The notes: generated by a model from the sequence alone, not told the origin. Shown: positions 7,872 through 18,500, counted from the stretch's first letter. The stretch is DNA of 64,000 nt from Falsiroseomonas tokyonensis (GCF_019024325.1 NZ_JAFNJS010000002.1:558118-622117); one strand, 5' to 3'. Made by a program: numbers and translations.

Positions 7872-9464
7872 ATGCTTCGCAGGGACCTGCTGAAGTCAGG
7901 CGCAGCCATTGGCGGTGCGGCCGCCCTGCCAAGGTTTGCCATCGCACAGCCGGCACAGAACCGCATCATGAAGATGGTGCCGCAGGCGAACCTGACCAGC
8001 CTGGATCCGATCTGGACCACGGCGAACATCACCCGCAACCACGGGCACATGATCTACGACACGCTGTACGGCCTGGACGCGCAGTTCCGCCCGCAGCCGC
8101 AGATGGCCGCCGGCCATGTGTCGGAGGATGGCGGTAAGCGCATCATCATCACGCTGCGCGACGGGCTGAAGTTCCACGACGGCACGCCGGTGCTGGCCAA
8201 GGATGTGGTGGCCAGCGTCTCGCGCTGGATGAAGCGCAATCCCTTCGGGCAGAAGCTGGCCTCGCTGACGGATGCGCTGACGGCGCTGGACGACAAGCGC
8301 CTGCAGTTCAGCCTCAAGCGGCCCTTCCCGCTGCTGTTCGCGGCGCTCGGCCAGGTTTCCAACAGCCCGGCCTTCATCATGCCGGAACGCCTGGCCAGCA
8401 CGGATGCCTTCACCCAGATCCGCGAAGCGGTGGGCAGCGGGCCCTTCCGCTTCAAGGCGGATGAGTACAATTCGGGCTCGATGGTGGTCTATACCCGCAA
8501 TGCGGACTACGTGCCCGTTGCCTCCGGCACGCCGAGCCTGACCGCGGGGCCGAAGATCGTGCATTTCGACCGCGTCGAATGGCACATCATCACCGATGCC
8601 GCGACCTCCGCCGCCGCCATCCAGACCGGCGAGATCGACTGGTACGAGCAGCCGCCGCCGGAGATCCAGCAGCTGCTGCGCCGCAACCGCAATGTGCGGA
8701 TCGAGGCGATCGACCCGCTGCCACTGACCGGCATCCTGCGCTTCAACCACCTGCACGCGCCCTTCAACAACAAGAAGCTGCGCCAGGCGATGCTGCCCGC
8801 GATCAGCCAGTCCGACTTCATGCAGGCGATCGTCGGCACCGATCCGGCGAACTTCAACGCCGCCACCGGCTTCTTCACGCCGGGCACGCCGATGGCCAAT
8901 GACGCGGCGATGGCCGCGCTGACCGGCCCGCGCAGCATCGACCGCGCCAAGGCGCTGATGCGCGAAGCTGGCTATGACAACGAGCTGATGCGCCTGATCG
9001 GCCCGACCGACATCCTGGCGCCTTCCGCCATGACGCAGGTGGGCGCGGACCTGGTGCGGCGCCTGGGGTTCAATTCGGATATCGTGCTGACCGACTGGGG
9101 CACCACCGTGCAGCGCCGCACCTCGCGGGAGCCGGTGTCCGCCGGCGGCTGGAGCATGTTGTTCACCGCCTTCTCATCCTTCGACTTCGCCAATCCCGCG
9201 GCGCATTTCCCGCTGCGCGGCAATGGCACCGGCGCCTGGTTCGGCTGGCCCACCATCCCGAAGCTGGAGGAGCTGCGCGACGCCTGGTTCGAGGCGCCGG
9301 ACGAGGCCGCCGAGCAGCGCCTGGGGCGGGAGATGCAGGAGGTGGCGATGGATGAGCTGCCCTATATCCCGGTCGGCGCCTATCTCTCGCTGACCGCGCT
9401 GCGCAGCAACCTCTCGGGCCGCGTGCCCGGGCTGGCGCTGTATTGGGGCATCAAGCGCGACTGA
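7872..9464 (+). CDS. ABC transporter substrate-binding protein, family 5 (array copy 2)
   Basis: Protein of 530 residues with a Tat-like export signal (MLRRDLLKSGAAIGGAAALP, cleavage near AIAQP). It has the family 5 features PQANLTSLDPIWTT, LRDGLKFHDGTPVLAKD and GSGPFRF, plus the C-terminal GWPTIPKLEELRDAWF block shared with copies 1 and 4. The start is the ATG after GGGAG at 7861–7865. It is followed 39 bases later by copy 3, so copies 2–4 probably share a transcript. The ligand is unknown, but the close likeness of the copies suggests recent duplication and divergence of ligand range. Confidence 0.92.
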   Translation: MLRRDLLKSGAAIGGAAALPRFAIAQPAQNRIMKMVPQANLTSLDPIWTTANITRNHGHMIYDTLYGLDAQFRPQPQMAAGHVSEDGGKRIIITLRDGLKFHDGTPVLAKDVVASVSRWMKRNPFGQKLASLTDALTALDDKRLQFSLKRPFPLLFAALGQVSNSPAFIMPERLASTDAFTQIREAVGSGPFRFKADEYNSGSMVVYTRNADYVPVASGTPSLTAGPKIVHFDRVEWHIITDAATSAAAIQTGEIDWYEQPPPEIQQLLRRNRNVRIEAIDPLPLTGILRFNHLHAPFNNKKLRQAMLPAISQSDFMQAIVGTDPANFNAATGFFTPGTPMANDAAMAALTGPRSIDRAKALMREAGYDNELMRLIGPTDILAPSAMTQVGADLVRRLGFNSDIVLTDWGTTVQRRTSREPVSAGGWSMLFTAFSSFDFANPAAHFPLRGNGTGAWFGWPTIPKLEELRDAWFEAPDEAAEQRLGREMQEVAMDELPYIPVGAYLSLTALRSNLSGRVPGLALYWGIKRD

Positions 9465-9503
9465 TCGACCACCCGAAGAGCCACCCAGGAAGGGATAGTG
9501 CAG

Positions 9504-11084
9504 ATGATCGGACGGCGTGGATTGATGGCGGCCTCGGCCGCGGCGGTGGCAGCCCCCAGCGTGGTTTCGGCGCAGGGCGGCGCGCAGCGCGTGCTGCGGG
9601 TGATCCCGCAGGCAAACCTCACCTCGGTGGATCCGGTCTGGACCACCGCGGTGGTCACCCGCAACCACGCCTTCATGCTCTACGACCAGATCTGCGCGCA
9701 GGACAGCAACGGCGAGATCAAGCCGCAGATGGCGGAGGGCTGGACCGTCGCCGACGACCAGCTCAGCTGGACCTTCGTGCTGCGCGACGGGCTCGCCTTC
9801 CATGATGGGGAGCGCGTGCTGGCGAAGGATTGCGTCGCTTCCATCAAGCGCTGGGCGCGGCGCGATCCCTTCATGCAGGTGCTGATCGGCAATGTGGCGG
9901 AGGTGGAGGCGCTGGACGACCGCCGCTTCCGCTTCCGCCTGCACCGCCCCGTGCCGCTGCTGACCATGGCGCTGGGCCAGACGCAGTTCCCCTGCTTCGT
10001 GATGCCGGAGCGCATCGCGGCGACCGATGCCTTCACGCAGATTCGCGACACGGTGGGCAGCGGCCCCTTCAAGTTCGTGCCCGGCGAATGGAATCCCGGC
10101 CAGCGCGCCGTCTGGGCGAAGAACGAGCGTTACGTTCCGCGCAGCGAGGCGGTGGATGGCCTGGCCGGCGGGCGGCGGCCGAATATCGACCGCATCGAAT
10201 GGACCATCATCACCGACCCCGCGACCAGCGCGAATGCGATGATGCAGGGCGAGCAGGACTACTGGGAGTATCCGCTGCACGACCTGCTGCCGCTGATGCG
10301 CCGCAACCGCGAGGTGGTTGTGCAGCAGCGGCTGCTGGACGGCACCTACGGCATCTGCCGCTTCAACACGCTGCAGCCGCCCTTCAACAACCCCGCCATC
10401 CGCCGCGCCGTCGCCATGGCGGTGGACCAGCGCGACTACCTGCGCTCCGTCGCCGGCAACGACCCGGATGGCTGGGGCGTCTGCGAGGGAGTCTTCACCT
10501 GCGGCACGCCGCTGGCGAATGAGAGCGGCAGCGAGATCCTGAAGACGCGCAATATCGAACGCGCCAAGGCCGCGCTGCGCGAAGCCGGCTACAATGGCGA
10601 GAAGGTGGTGCTGATCGCGCCCGGCGACTATCCGCAGATCAACGCGCTGTCGCTGGTCACGGCGGATATCCTGACGCGGATCGGCATGAACCTGGAGGTG
10701 GTCTCCACCGACTGGGGCACGCTGGTGCAGCGCCGCGCGAGCAAGGAACCGGTGGAGCGCGGCGGCTGGAGCATCATCCACACCACCTCCTCCGGCCAGT
10801 CGCTGGCGCTGCCGGTCTATCACCTGTTCCTGCGCGCCAATGCCGACAGCGCCTGGTTCGGCTGGCCGAATGAGCCGGAGATCGAGCGCCTGCGCAGCGA
10901 ATGGGTGCAGACCGGCGACCCGGCGCAGAGCCGCCGGATCGCGGAGCAGCTGAACGCCAAGGCGATGGAATCGATGTACTACATCCCGCTCGGCTTCTAC
11001 TGGCAGCCGAGCGCTTGGCGCCGCAATGTCACCGGCGTGTTCCGCGCGCCGGCCACCGTCTTCTGGAACATCGGCAAGGGTTGA
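9504..11084 (+). CDS. ABC transporter substrate-binding protein, family 5 (array copy 3)
   Basis: Protein of 526 residues. The signal peptide contains MIGRRGLMAASAAAVAAP (Tat-like), cleaved near SAQGG. Family 5 motifs are present: PQANLTSVDPVWTTAVVTRNH, LRDGLAFHDGERVLAKDCV and GSGPFKF. ATG 9504 is preferred over the in-frame GTG at 9498 because AGGAAGGG (9487–9494) is then 9 bases away instead of 3. The C-terminal block reads GWPNEPEIERLRSEW, the most divergent of the first four copies, so it may bind a different ligand. Copy 4 starts 4 bases after its stop. Confidence 0.92.
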   Translation: MIGRRGLMAASAAAVAAPSVVSAQGGAQRVLRVIPQANLTSVDPVWTTAVVTRNHAFMLYDQICAQDSNGEIKPQMAEGWTVADDQLSWTFVLRDGLAFHDGERVLAKDCVASIKRWARRDPFMQVLIGNVAEVEALDDRRFRFRLHRPVPLLTMALGQTQFPCFVMPERIAATDAFTQIRDTVGSGPFKFVPGEWNPGQRAVWAKNERYVPRSEAVDGLAGGRRPNIDRIEWTIITDPATSANAMMQGEQDYWEYPLHDLLPLMRRNREVVVQQRLLDGTYGICRFNTLQPPFNNPAIRRAVAMAVDQRDYLRSVAGNDPDGWGVCEGVFTCGTPLANESGSEILKTRNIERAKAALREAGYNGEKVVLIAPGDYPQINALSLVTADILTRIGMNLEVVSTDWGTLVQRRASKEPVERGGWSIIHTTSSGQSLALPVYHLFLRANADSAWFGWPNEPEIERLRSEWVQTGDPAQSRRIAEQLNAKAMESMYYIPLGFYWQPSAWRRNVTGVFRAPATVFWNIGKG

Positions 11085-11088
11085 TCCC

Positions 11089-12678
11089 ATGATGCAGGCC
11101 ACCAGGCGCGGCGTGATCGGGGCGGCGGGCGCGGCGCTGGTCGCGCCCCGGCTGGGCTCGGCGCAGGCTTCCGCGCGCATCCTGCGCTTCGTGCCGCAGG
11201 CCAATCTCTCGAACATCGACCCCGTCTGGTCGACGGCCGTGGTGGTGCGCAACCACGGGCTGATGATCTACGACACACTCTATGGCCTGGGCGCCGATTT
11301 CCAGCCGAAGCCGCAGATGGCGGCGGGCCACGAGATTGGCGACGAGGGCCGGCGCTGGACCATCACGCTGCGGCCGGGCCTGCGCTTCCATGATGGCACG
11401 CCGGTGCTGGCGCGGGATTGCGTCGCCTCCATCGCGCGCTGGGCGAAGCGGGACGTGCTGGGCCAGCGGCTGGACGGGCTGCTGGACGGCATGCGCGCCA
11501 TCGACGACACGCGCTTCGAGATCCGGATGAAGAAGGCCTGGCCGGGGCTGGCCTTCGCACTCGGAAAGCCGTCCGCGAATATCTGCGCCATTATGCCGGA
11601 GCGCGTGGCGCAGACCGATCCCTTCCAGCAGATCCAGGATTTCACGGGCAGCGGGCCCTTCCGGTTCCTGCGCGACGAATTCCGAGCGGGCGACCGGGTG
11701 CACTACGCGAAATTCGACGGTTATGTTTCGCGCGACGAGCCCACGGACTTCATGGCGGGCGGCAAGCCCGTGCATTTCGACCGCGTCGAATGGCGGGTGA
11801 TGCCGGACCCCTCCACCGCCGCGGCGGCGCTGCAGAACAACGAGGTGGATTGGTGGGAGACGCCGCTGGCGGACCTGCTGCCGGTGCTGCGCCGGAACCG
11901 CGACATCGTCGTGGACCTGGTGAATGGCGCCGGCAATCTCGGCGTGCTGCGCTTCAACTTCCTGCACCCGCCCTTCGACAATGCCGCGGTGCGCCGCGCC
12001 ATCCTGCCGGCGCTAGACCAGCGCGCCTTCATGGATGCAGCGATCGGCACCGACCCGGAGATGTCCCGCGTGCCGGCCGGTGCCTTCACGCCGGGCATGC
12101 CGCTCGCGAATGATGCGGGGCTGGAGGTGCTTTCCGGCCCGCGCAACCTGGCTGCCGCCCAGCGGGCGCTGCGCGAATCGGGCTATGCGGGGCAGCGCGT
12201 GGTGATGCTCTCCGGCACCGATATCCCTGTGCTGCAGAACCTGTCCGTGGTGGCCGCCGACCTGCTGACGCGCATCGGCTTCAATGTGGATCTGCAGGCG
12301 ATGGATTGGGGCACGCATATCCAGCGCCGCACCAATCGCGGCCCGGTGGACCAGGGCGGCTGGAGTGCCTTCTGCACCACCTGGGAAGGCTTCGACGTCT
12401 CCGTCCCCGGCAGCCATCAGCCGATCCGTGGCCATGGCGCCGCGGCCTGGGCGGGCTGGCCCACCATCCCGCGCCTCGAAGAACTGCGCGAGGCCTGGTT
12501 CGAGGCGCCGGACCTGGCGGCGGAGAAGCGAATCGCGGAGGAGATGCAGCGTGTGGTGTGGCAGGAGGTGCCCTTCCTGCCGCTCGGCCAGGTGCTGCCG
12601 CGCATGGCCTATCGGCGCAGCATCACCGGCGTGGTGAAGGGCGGCCCCGCCCTGTTTTGGGGCGTGCGCCGCGCCTGA
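11089..12678 (+). CDS. ABC transporter substrate-binding protein, family 5 (array copy 4)
   Basis: Protein of 529 residues. The signal has TRRGVIGAAGAALVAP and a cleavage region LGSAQAS. Typical sequence follows: PQANLSNIDPVWSTAVVVRNHG, LRPGLRFHDGTPVLARD and GSGPFRFL. The block GWPTIPRLEELREAWF near the C-terminus matches copies 1 and 2. It begins 4 bases after copy 3 ends, so translation is likely coupled. A 150-base intergenic region with a possible sigma54 site follows. Ligand unknown. Confidence 0.92.
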   Translation: MMQATRRGVIGAAGAALVAPRLGSAQASARILRFVPQANLSNIDPVWSTAVVVRNHGLMIYDTLYGLGADFQPKPQMAAGHEIGDEGRRWTITLRPGLRFHDGTPVLARDCVASIARWAKRDVLGQRLDGLLDGMRAIDDTRFEIRMKKAWPGLAFALGKPSANICAIMPERVAQTDPFQQIQDFTGSGPFRFLRDEFRAGDRVHYAKFDGYVSRDEPTDFMAGGKPVHFDRVEWRVMPDPSTAAAALQNNEVDWWETPLADLLPVLRRNRDIVVDLVNGAGNLGVLRFNFLHPPFDNAAVRRAILPALDQRAFMDAAIGTDPEMSRVPAGAFTPGMPLANDAGLEVLSGPRNLAAAQRALRESGYAGQRVVMLSGTDIPVLQNLSVVAADLLTRIGFNVDLQAMDWGTHIQRRTNRGPVDQGGWSAFCTTWEGFDVSVPGSHQPIRGHGAAAWAGWPTIPRLEELREAWFEAPDLAAEKRIAEEMQRVVWQEVPFLPLGQVLPRMAYRRSITGVVKGGPALFWGVRRA

Positions 12679-12695
12679 CCCCGCACCCGGGGGAT

Positions 12696-12711
12696 TGGCA
12701 CGGCACATGCA
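12696..12711 (+). promoter_or_regulatory. Candidate sigma54 (-24/-12) promoter
   Basis: TGGCACG-GCAC-ATGCA agrees with the consensus TGGCACG-N4-TTGCA at 11 of the 12 defined bases. The GG and GC pairs have the required 10-base separation. It lies 117 bases upstream of binding protein 5, in the only sizeable gap of the copy 2–5 array. In high-GC DNA one match can occur by chance, so this is a candidate only; an activator site was not identified. Confidence 0.4.
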
Positions 12712-12828
12712 CTGCAATCCACCCGGATGCGCAGGAGCCGGATGAACCGGCCTGAACGCTGGCGCATCGCACAGGGATAAGGCAGGCTGCCTCCAACGGG
12801 GGCGTCTGGGATCAAGGGGCTTAAAAAT

Positions 12829-14433
12829 ATGGAACGCAGGTCACTCCTCAAGGCCGGCCTGGCCGCCGGCAGCCTGGGCATGGCGGGCGGTTACGCGGCA
12901 CCGGCCCTGTCGCAGGGGGCGAGGGCGCGCACGCTTCGCTTCGTGCCGCAGGCGAATCTGGCGAATTTCGACCCGATCTGGGGCACGCAGTATGTCGTGC
13001 GCAATGCCTCCGCCATGGTGTGGGATACGCTGTATGGCGTGAACGACAAGCTCGAGCCGCTGCCGCAGATGGTGGAGGGTGAGACTGTCTCCCAGGACGG
13101 TCTGACCTGGACCTTCAAGCTGCGCGCTGGGCTGCGCTTCCATGATGGCACGCCGGTGCTGGCGAAGGACGTGGTCGCCTCCATCACCCGCTGGATGCCG
13201 CGCGACCCGATGGGCCAGATGGTGCGCGCCATCCAGAAGGAACTGGTGGCGGTGGACGACACCACCTTCCGTTGGGTGTTGGGCAGCCCGTATCCGAAGC
13301 TGAAATATGCGCTCGGCAAGACCAACACGCCGATCTGCTTCATCATGCCGGAGCGCATCGCGACGAAGTTCGACAGCTTCACGCAGATCGACGAATATGT
13401 CGGCTCCGGCCCGATGCGCTTCGTGCGCAACGAATGGGTGCCTGGCGCTACCGCCGTCTTCCAGAAGTTCGACCAGTACGTTCCGCGCGGAGGCGCGGTC
13501 AGCTGGCTGTCCGGCCCGAAGGTGATGGGTGTGGACCGCGTCGAATGGGTGGTGATGCCGGACCCGGCGACCGCGGTGGCGGCGCTGCAGAACGGTGAGG
13601 TCGATTGGTGGGAGAACCCGATCACCGACTTGGTGCCGCTGATGCGCCGCAACCGGAACATCCGGCTGGATATCGCGGACCCGCTGGGCAACATCGGCAG
13701 CTTCCGCATGAACCACCTGCACGCGCCCTTCAACTCGAAGAAGATCCGCCAGGCTGTGCTCGCGGCGATGAGCCAGGAAGACTACATGCGCGCCCTGGTC
13801 GGTACGGATGATGCGCTCTGGAAGGCGCTGCCGGGCTTCTTCACCCCGGGCACGCCGGCCTATACGGAAGCGGGCGGCGACATCCTGAAGGGTGCGCGCA
13901 ACATGGACCTGGCGAAGCGCCTGTTGCAGGAAGGCGGCTACAACAATGAGCCGGTGGTCTGCATCGTGGCGCAGGACCAGCCGATCACGAAGGCGCAGGG
14001 CGACATCACCGCGGACCTGCTGAAGCGCATGGGCATGAATGTGGACTTCGTCGCGACGGACTGGGGCACCACCGGCCAGCGGCGCGCCATGAAGAACCCG
14101 CCGGCCGCGGGCGGCTGGAGCATGTTCCACACCTGGCACGCTGGCGCCGACTGCGTGAATCCGGCTGCCTACAATGCGGTGCGCGGCACCGGGCAGCAGG
14201 CATGGTTCGGCTGGCCGGAGTCGAAGGGCGTCGAGGACGGCGTGACGGAGTGGTTCGCCGCCCCGAATCCGGCCGCGGAAAAGGTGGCGATGGACAAGAT
14301 CAACACCGCCGCGATCGATGACGTGGTCTATGCGCCGACCGGCTTCTTCCTGGGCTATACCGCCTGGCGCAGCAATGTCACCGGCATCCAGAAGGGCCCG
14401 CTGCCCTTCTTCTGGGGCGTGAACAAGGCCTGA
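12829..14433 (+). CDS. ABC transporter substrate-binding protein, family 5 (array copy 5, dpp-linked)
   Basis: Protein of 534 residues. The signal MERRSLLKAGLAAGSLGMAG is Tat-like, with a cleavage region PALSQG. It has PQANLANFDPIWGTQYVVRN, LRAGLRFHDGTPVLAKD and GSGPMRFV. The C-terminus differs from the other copies (GWPESKGVEDGVTEWF). It is the copy directly next to dppBCDF (73 bases), so it is the likely cognate binding protein of that importer. A perfect 14-bp stem lies in that gap, and a sigma54-like site lies 117 bases upstream. The segment before the start (TTAAAAATATGG) is unusually AT-rich for this window. Confidence 0.92.
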   Translation: MERRSLLKAGLAAGSLGMAGGYAAPALSQGARARTLRFVPQANLANFDPIWGTQYVVRNASAMVWDTLYGVNDKLEPLPQMVEGETVSQDGLTWTFKLRAGLRFHDGTPVLAKDVVASITRWMPRDPMGQMVRAIQKELVAVDDTTFRWVLGSPYPKLKYALGKTNTPICFIMPERIATKFDSFTQIDEYVGSGPMRFVRNEWVPGATAVFQKFDQYVPRGGAVSWLSGPKVMGVDRVEWVVMPDPATAVAALQNGEVDWWENPITDLVPLMRRNRNIRLDIADPLGNIGSFRMNHLHAPFNSKKIRQAVLAAMSQEDYMRALVGTDDALWKALPGFFTPGTPAYTEAGGDILKGARNMDLAKRLLQEGGYNNEPVVCIVAQDQPITKAQGDITADLLKRMGMNVDFVATDWGTTGQRRAMKNPPAAGGWSMFHTWHAGADCVNPAAYNAVRGTGQQAWFGWPESKGVEDGVTEWFAAPNPAAEKVAMDKINTAAIDDVVYAPTGFFLGYTAWRSNVTGIQKGPLPFFWGVNKA

Positions 14434-14442
14434 TGCAGGACC

Positions 14443-14477
14443 GCATCCGGGCCGGGCAGGGACCCCGGCCCGGATGC
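14443..14477 (+). promoter_or_regulatory. 14-bp perfect stem-loop between binding protein and permease genes
   Basis: The arms GCATCCGGGCCGGG (14443–14456) and CCCGGCCCGGATGC (14464–14477) pair perfectly around the 7-base loop CAGGGAC. No T-run follows, so readthrough is expected. Stems at this place in ABC operons are known (for example malE–malF) to protect the binding-protein mRNA and raise its level over the permease. That role is inferred here. Confidence 0.65.
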
Positions 14478-14506
14478 ACAGATGAACCGAAAGGTCTGAA
14501 AAGCGG

Positions 14507-15448
14507 ATGTTCGCCTATATTGTCCGAAGAGTCCTCGCCACCATCCCGGTGATGGCGATCGTCGCATTGTTCGTCTTCTCGCTGCTCTATATCGCGCCGG
14601 GCGATCCGGCCGCGGTGATTGCGGGAGACCAGGCGACGCCGGACGATGTGGAGCGCATCCGCGCCAGCCTCGGCCTGGATCGTCCTTATCTGGTGCGCTT
14701 CGGCGCCTGGGTCTGGGACATCCTGCGCGGCGACCTCGGCGTCTCGATCTTCACCAACCTGCCGGTCAGCACCATGATCCAGCAGCGCATCGAGCCGACG
14801 CTGTCGCTGATGATCGTCACGCTGATCCTGGCGGTGTCCATCGCCGTGCCGATGGGCGTGGTGGCGGCCTGGCGGCAGGGCACCTGGATCGACCGCGCGG
14901 TGATGGGCTTCGCCGTGCTTGGCTTCTCCGTCCCCGTCTTCGTGGTCGGCTATGTGCTGGCCTATTTCTTCGCCCTCGAATGGGACCTGCTGCCGGTGCA
15001 GGGCTATACGCCCTTCGCGCGTGGCTTCTGGCCCTGGCTTGAGAACCTCATCCTGCCGTCCATCGCGCTGGGCAGCGTCTATATCGCGCTGATCGCGCGG
15101 ATCACGCGCGCCACCATGCTGGAGGTGTTGCAGCAGGACTATATCCGAACGGCGCGCGCCAAGGGGCTCAACCAGTCCGGCATTCTGTTCCTGCATGCGC
15201 TGAAGAATGCCGCCGTGCCGATCATCACCGTCATCGGCATCGGCATCGCGCTGCTGATCGGCGGCGCGGTAGTGACGGAAAGCGTCTTCGCCATTCCCGG
15301 CCTGGGCCGGCTGACGGTGGATGCCATCCTGCGGCGCGACTACCCGGTGATCCAGGGCGTCGTGCTGCTGTTCAGCTTCGTCTATGTGCTGGTCAACCTT
15401 GCCATCGACCTGGCCTATACCCTGTTCGACCCGAGGATCCGGTATTGA
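14507..15448 (+). CDS. dppB: Dipeptide/oligopeptide-type ABC permease, DppB-like
   Basis: Protein of 313 residues with six predicted membrane helices, starting MFAYIVRRVLATIPVM. The MetI-type cytoplasmic coupling loop is IRTARAKGLNQSGILFLHALKNA (described by residues ~208–230), with the EAA-like A-x-x-x-G spacing. The ending LFDPRIRY is typical of DppB. It pairs with DppC to form the transmembrane channel of a family 5 importer. The next gene's TTG start overlaps the TGA stop. The five upstream binding proteins are the likely ligand donors. Confidence 0.93.
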   Translation: MFAYIVRRVLATIPVMAIVALFVFSLLYIAPGDPAAVIAGDQATPDDVERIRASLGLDRPYLVRFGAWVWDILRGDLGVSIFTNLPVSTMIQQRIEPTLSLMIVTLILAVSIAVPMGVVAAWRQGTWIDRAVMGFAVLGFSVPVFVVGYVLAYFFALEWDLLPVQGYTPFARGFWPWLENLILPSIALGSVYIALIARITRATMLEVLQQDYIRTARAKGLNQSGILFLHALKNAAVPIITVIGIGIALLIGGAVVTESVFAIPGLGRLTVDAILRRDYPVIQGVVLLFSFVYVLVNLAIDLAYTLFDPRIRY

Positions 15449-16353
15449 GCACCACCACCCTTCCCCCCGGGGTCAACGCCGCCGTCCCGATGCAGGACAT
15501 CATGCCGCCCGTTCGCGCGCGCGGCGGTCTGTTCGGCTTCATCCGGCGCAATCCCACCATTGCCATCGGCGGCCTGCTGGTCTTCCTGATGGTCTTCATC
15601 GCCGTCTTCGCGCCCTTCCTGACCAGCAAGGACCCGACGGCGCTGGCCCCCGCGCTGCGCACGCGCGAACCCTCCGCGCAGTTCTGGTTCGGCAGCGACA
15701 TGCTGGGCCGGGATATCTATTCGCGCGTGCTGTATGGCGCGCGCGTCTCGCTGACCGTGGGCTTCGCTGTGGCCATCTGCGCCTCCGCCATCGGGCTCTT
15801 CATCGGCCTGATCTCCGGCTTCATCCGGGTGGCGGACAGCATCATCATGCGGATCATGGACGGCATGATGTCCATCCCCTCCATCCTGCTGGCGATCGCG
15901 CTGATGGCGCTGACCCGCGGCAGCGTGGGCAATGTGGTGCTGGCCATCACCATCGCTGAAATCCCGCGCGTCTCCCGCCTGGTGCGCGGCGTGGTGCTGA
16001 GCCTGCGCGAGCAACCCTATGTGGATGCGGCGGTGGCCTCCGGCACCCGCACGCCGATGATCATCATCCGCCACATCCTGCCGAACACCCTGGCGCCGCT
16101 GACCGTGCAGGCCACCTATATCTGCGCGAGTGCGATGATCACGGAGGCGATCCTGTCCTTCATCGGCGCCGGCACGCCGCCGATCATCCCGTCCTGGGGC
16201 AATATCATGGCCGAGGGCCGCGCCCTCTGGCAGGTGAAGCCCTATATCGTCTTCTTCCCGGCGCTGTTCCTGTCCATCACCGTGCTGGCCGTGAACCTGC
16301 TGGGCGACGGGCTGCGCGATGCGCTCGACCCGCGCATGGCCAAGAGGCTCTAA
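15445..16353 (+). CDS. dppC: Dipeptide/oligopeptide-type ABC permease, DppC-like
   Basis: Protein of 302 residues. A cytoplasmic leader precedes helix 1 (about 44–65). A periplasmic segment contains [19 protein letters not shown], the DppC signature (GTDxLGRD), followed by further helices and the EAA-type loop [13 protein letters not shown]. The final DPRMAKRL is typical. The TTG at 15445 overlaps the dppB stop and suggests coupling; an internal ATG at 15490 is the alternative start and would remove 15 unconserved residues. It forms the heterodimeric channel with DppB. Confidence 0.92.
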   Translation: MSTTTLPPGVNAAVPMQDIMPPVRARGGLFGFIRRNPTIAIGGLLVFLMVFIAVFAPFLTSKDPTALAPALRTREPSAQFWFGSDMLGRDIYSRVLYGARVSLTVGFAVAICASAIGLFIGLISGFIRVADSIIMRIMDGMMSIPSILLAIALMALTRGSVGNVVLAITIAEIPRVSRLVRGVVLSLREQPYVDAAVASGTRTPMIIIRHILPNTLAPLTVQATYICASAMITEAILSFIGAGTPPIIPSWGNIMAEGRALWQVKPYIVFFPALFLSITVLAVNLLGDGLRDALDPRMAKRL

Positions 16354-16357
16354 GCGA

Positions 16358-17346
<989 letters not shown>

Positions 17347-17350
<4 letters not shown>

Positions 17351-18393
17351 GCACCGCCCCCCTGTTGCAGGTCAATGACCTGAAGAAGCACTTCCCGATC
17401 CATGGCGGGTTCTTCGGCGGCGTGACCGCCAAGGTCTATGCGGTGGATGGCATCTCCTTCGACATCGCGAAGGGGGAGACGCTGTCGCTGGTCGGCGAAT
17501 CGGGCTGTGGCAAGTCCACCGTCGGCAAGGCGCTGCTGCGGCTGTTCCCGCTGACCGATGGCCAGGTGATCCTGGACGGGCAGCGGATCGACGACATGCC
17601 GAGCGGCACGCTGCGGCCGCTGCGCCGGCGCATGCAGGTGGTCTTCCAGGACCCGTTCAGCTCGCTGAACCCACGCATGCGGGTGCGCGACATCCTGGCC
17701 GAGCCGATCCGCAACTTCGGCCTGGCCAAGAATTCGGCGGACCTGGAGGCGCGCCTGGCCGCGCTGATGGACAAGGTCCGCCTGCCGCGGGATGCGGTGA
17801 ACCGCTGGCCGCATGAATTCTCGGGCGGCCAGCGGCAGCGCATCGGCATCGCCCGCGCGCTGGCCGGCGAGCCGGACCTGATCATCTGCGACGAGGCGGT
17901 CTCGGCGCTCGACGTCTCGGTGAAGGCGCAGATCGTGAACCTGCTGCAGGACCTGCAGAAGGAGCTCGGCCTAGCCATGCTCTTCATCAGCCACGATCTG
18001 GCCATCGTGGAACACATGACGCACCGCGTGGCGGTCATGTATCTCGGCAAGATTGTGGAGGTGGCACCGCGCCGCAGCCTGTTTGGCGCGCCGAAGCATC
18101 CCTATACGGAAGCCCTGCTTTCCGCCGTGCCGCAGCCGACGCCGGGCATCCAGCGGCAGCGCATCATCCTGAAGGGCGATGTGCCCAGCCCGATCAACCC
18201 GCCCAAGGGCTGCCGCTTCCACACCCGCTGCCCCTATGCCTTCGACCGCTGCCGGGTGGAGGAGCCCGTCCTGCGGCCGATCCAGGACGCGATGGGGGAG
18301 GGGCATGTGAGCGCCTGCCACCTGCACGACCTGCCGGCGGCGCAGAATCCGCTCTCCGAGGCCAAGGGGGCGCAGCTGCTGGCCGTCGGCTGA
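17347..18393 (+). CDS. dppF: Peptide-type ABC transporter ATPase, DppF-like
   Basis: Protein of 348 residues. Walker A is GESGCGKS (about 50–57), the signature is FSGGQRQR, Walker B is [12 protein letters not shown], and the switch is FISHD. The C-terminus has the [14 protein letters not shown] cysteine cluster of the oligopeptide ATPases. It partners DppD. It is followed, 107 bases later and on the same strand, by the CoxS-like gene, with a small GC hairpin but no T-run between them, so transcription may continue into the hydroxylase genes. Confidence 0.93.
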
Positions 18394-18455
18394 CGGTTTC
18401 GCATTCGCCACGCTTGACGAGGCGCGGGACCGGGACGACTCTCCGAAGCCAGGGC

Positions 18456-18473
18456 GGCCCCCAGCCGGGGGCC
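18456..18473 (+). other. GC-rich stem-loop in the dppF–coxS gap
   Basis: The arms GGCCCCC (18456–18462) and GGGGGCC (18467–18473) pair perfectly around AGCC. No T-run follows, so it is a weak terminator at best. A similar shorter stem (GCCCCC at 19040–19045 with GGGGGC at 19053–19058) precedes the CoxL gene. Confidence 0.35.
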
Positions 18474-18500
18474 GGCAGGCCAAATTCGGGGAGAGGCGCG

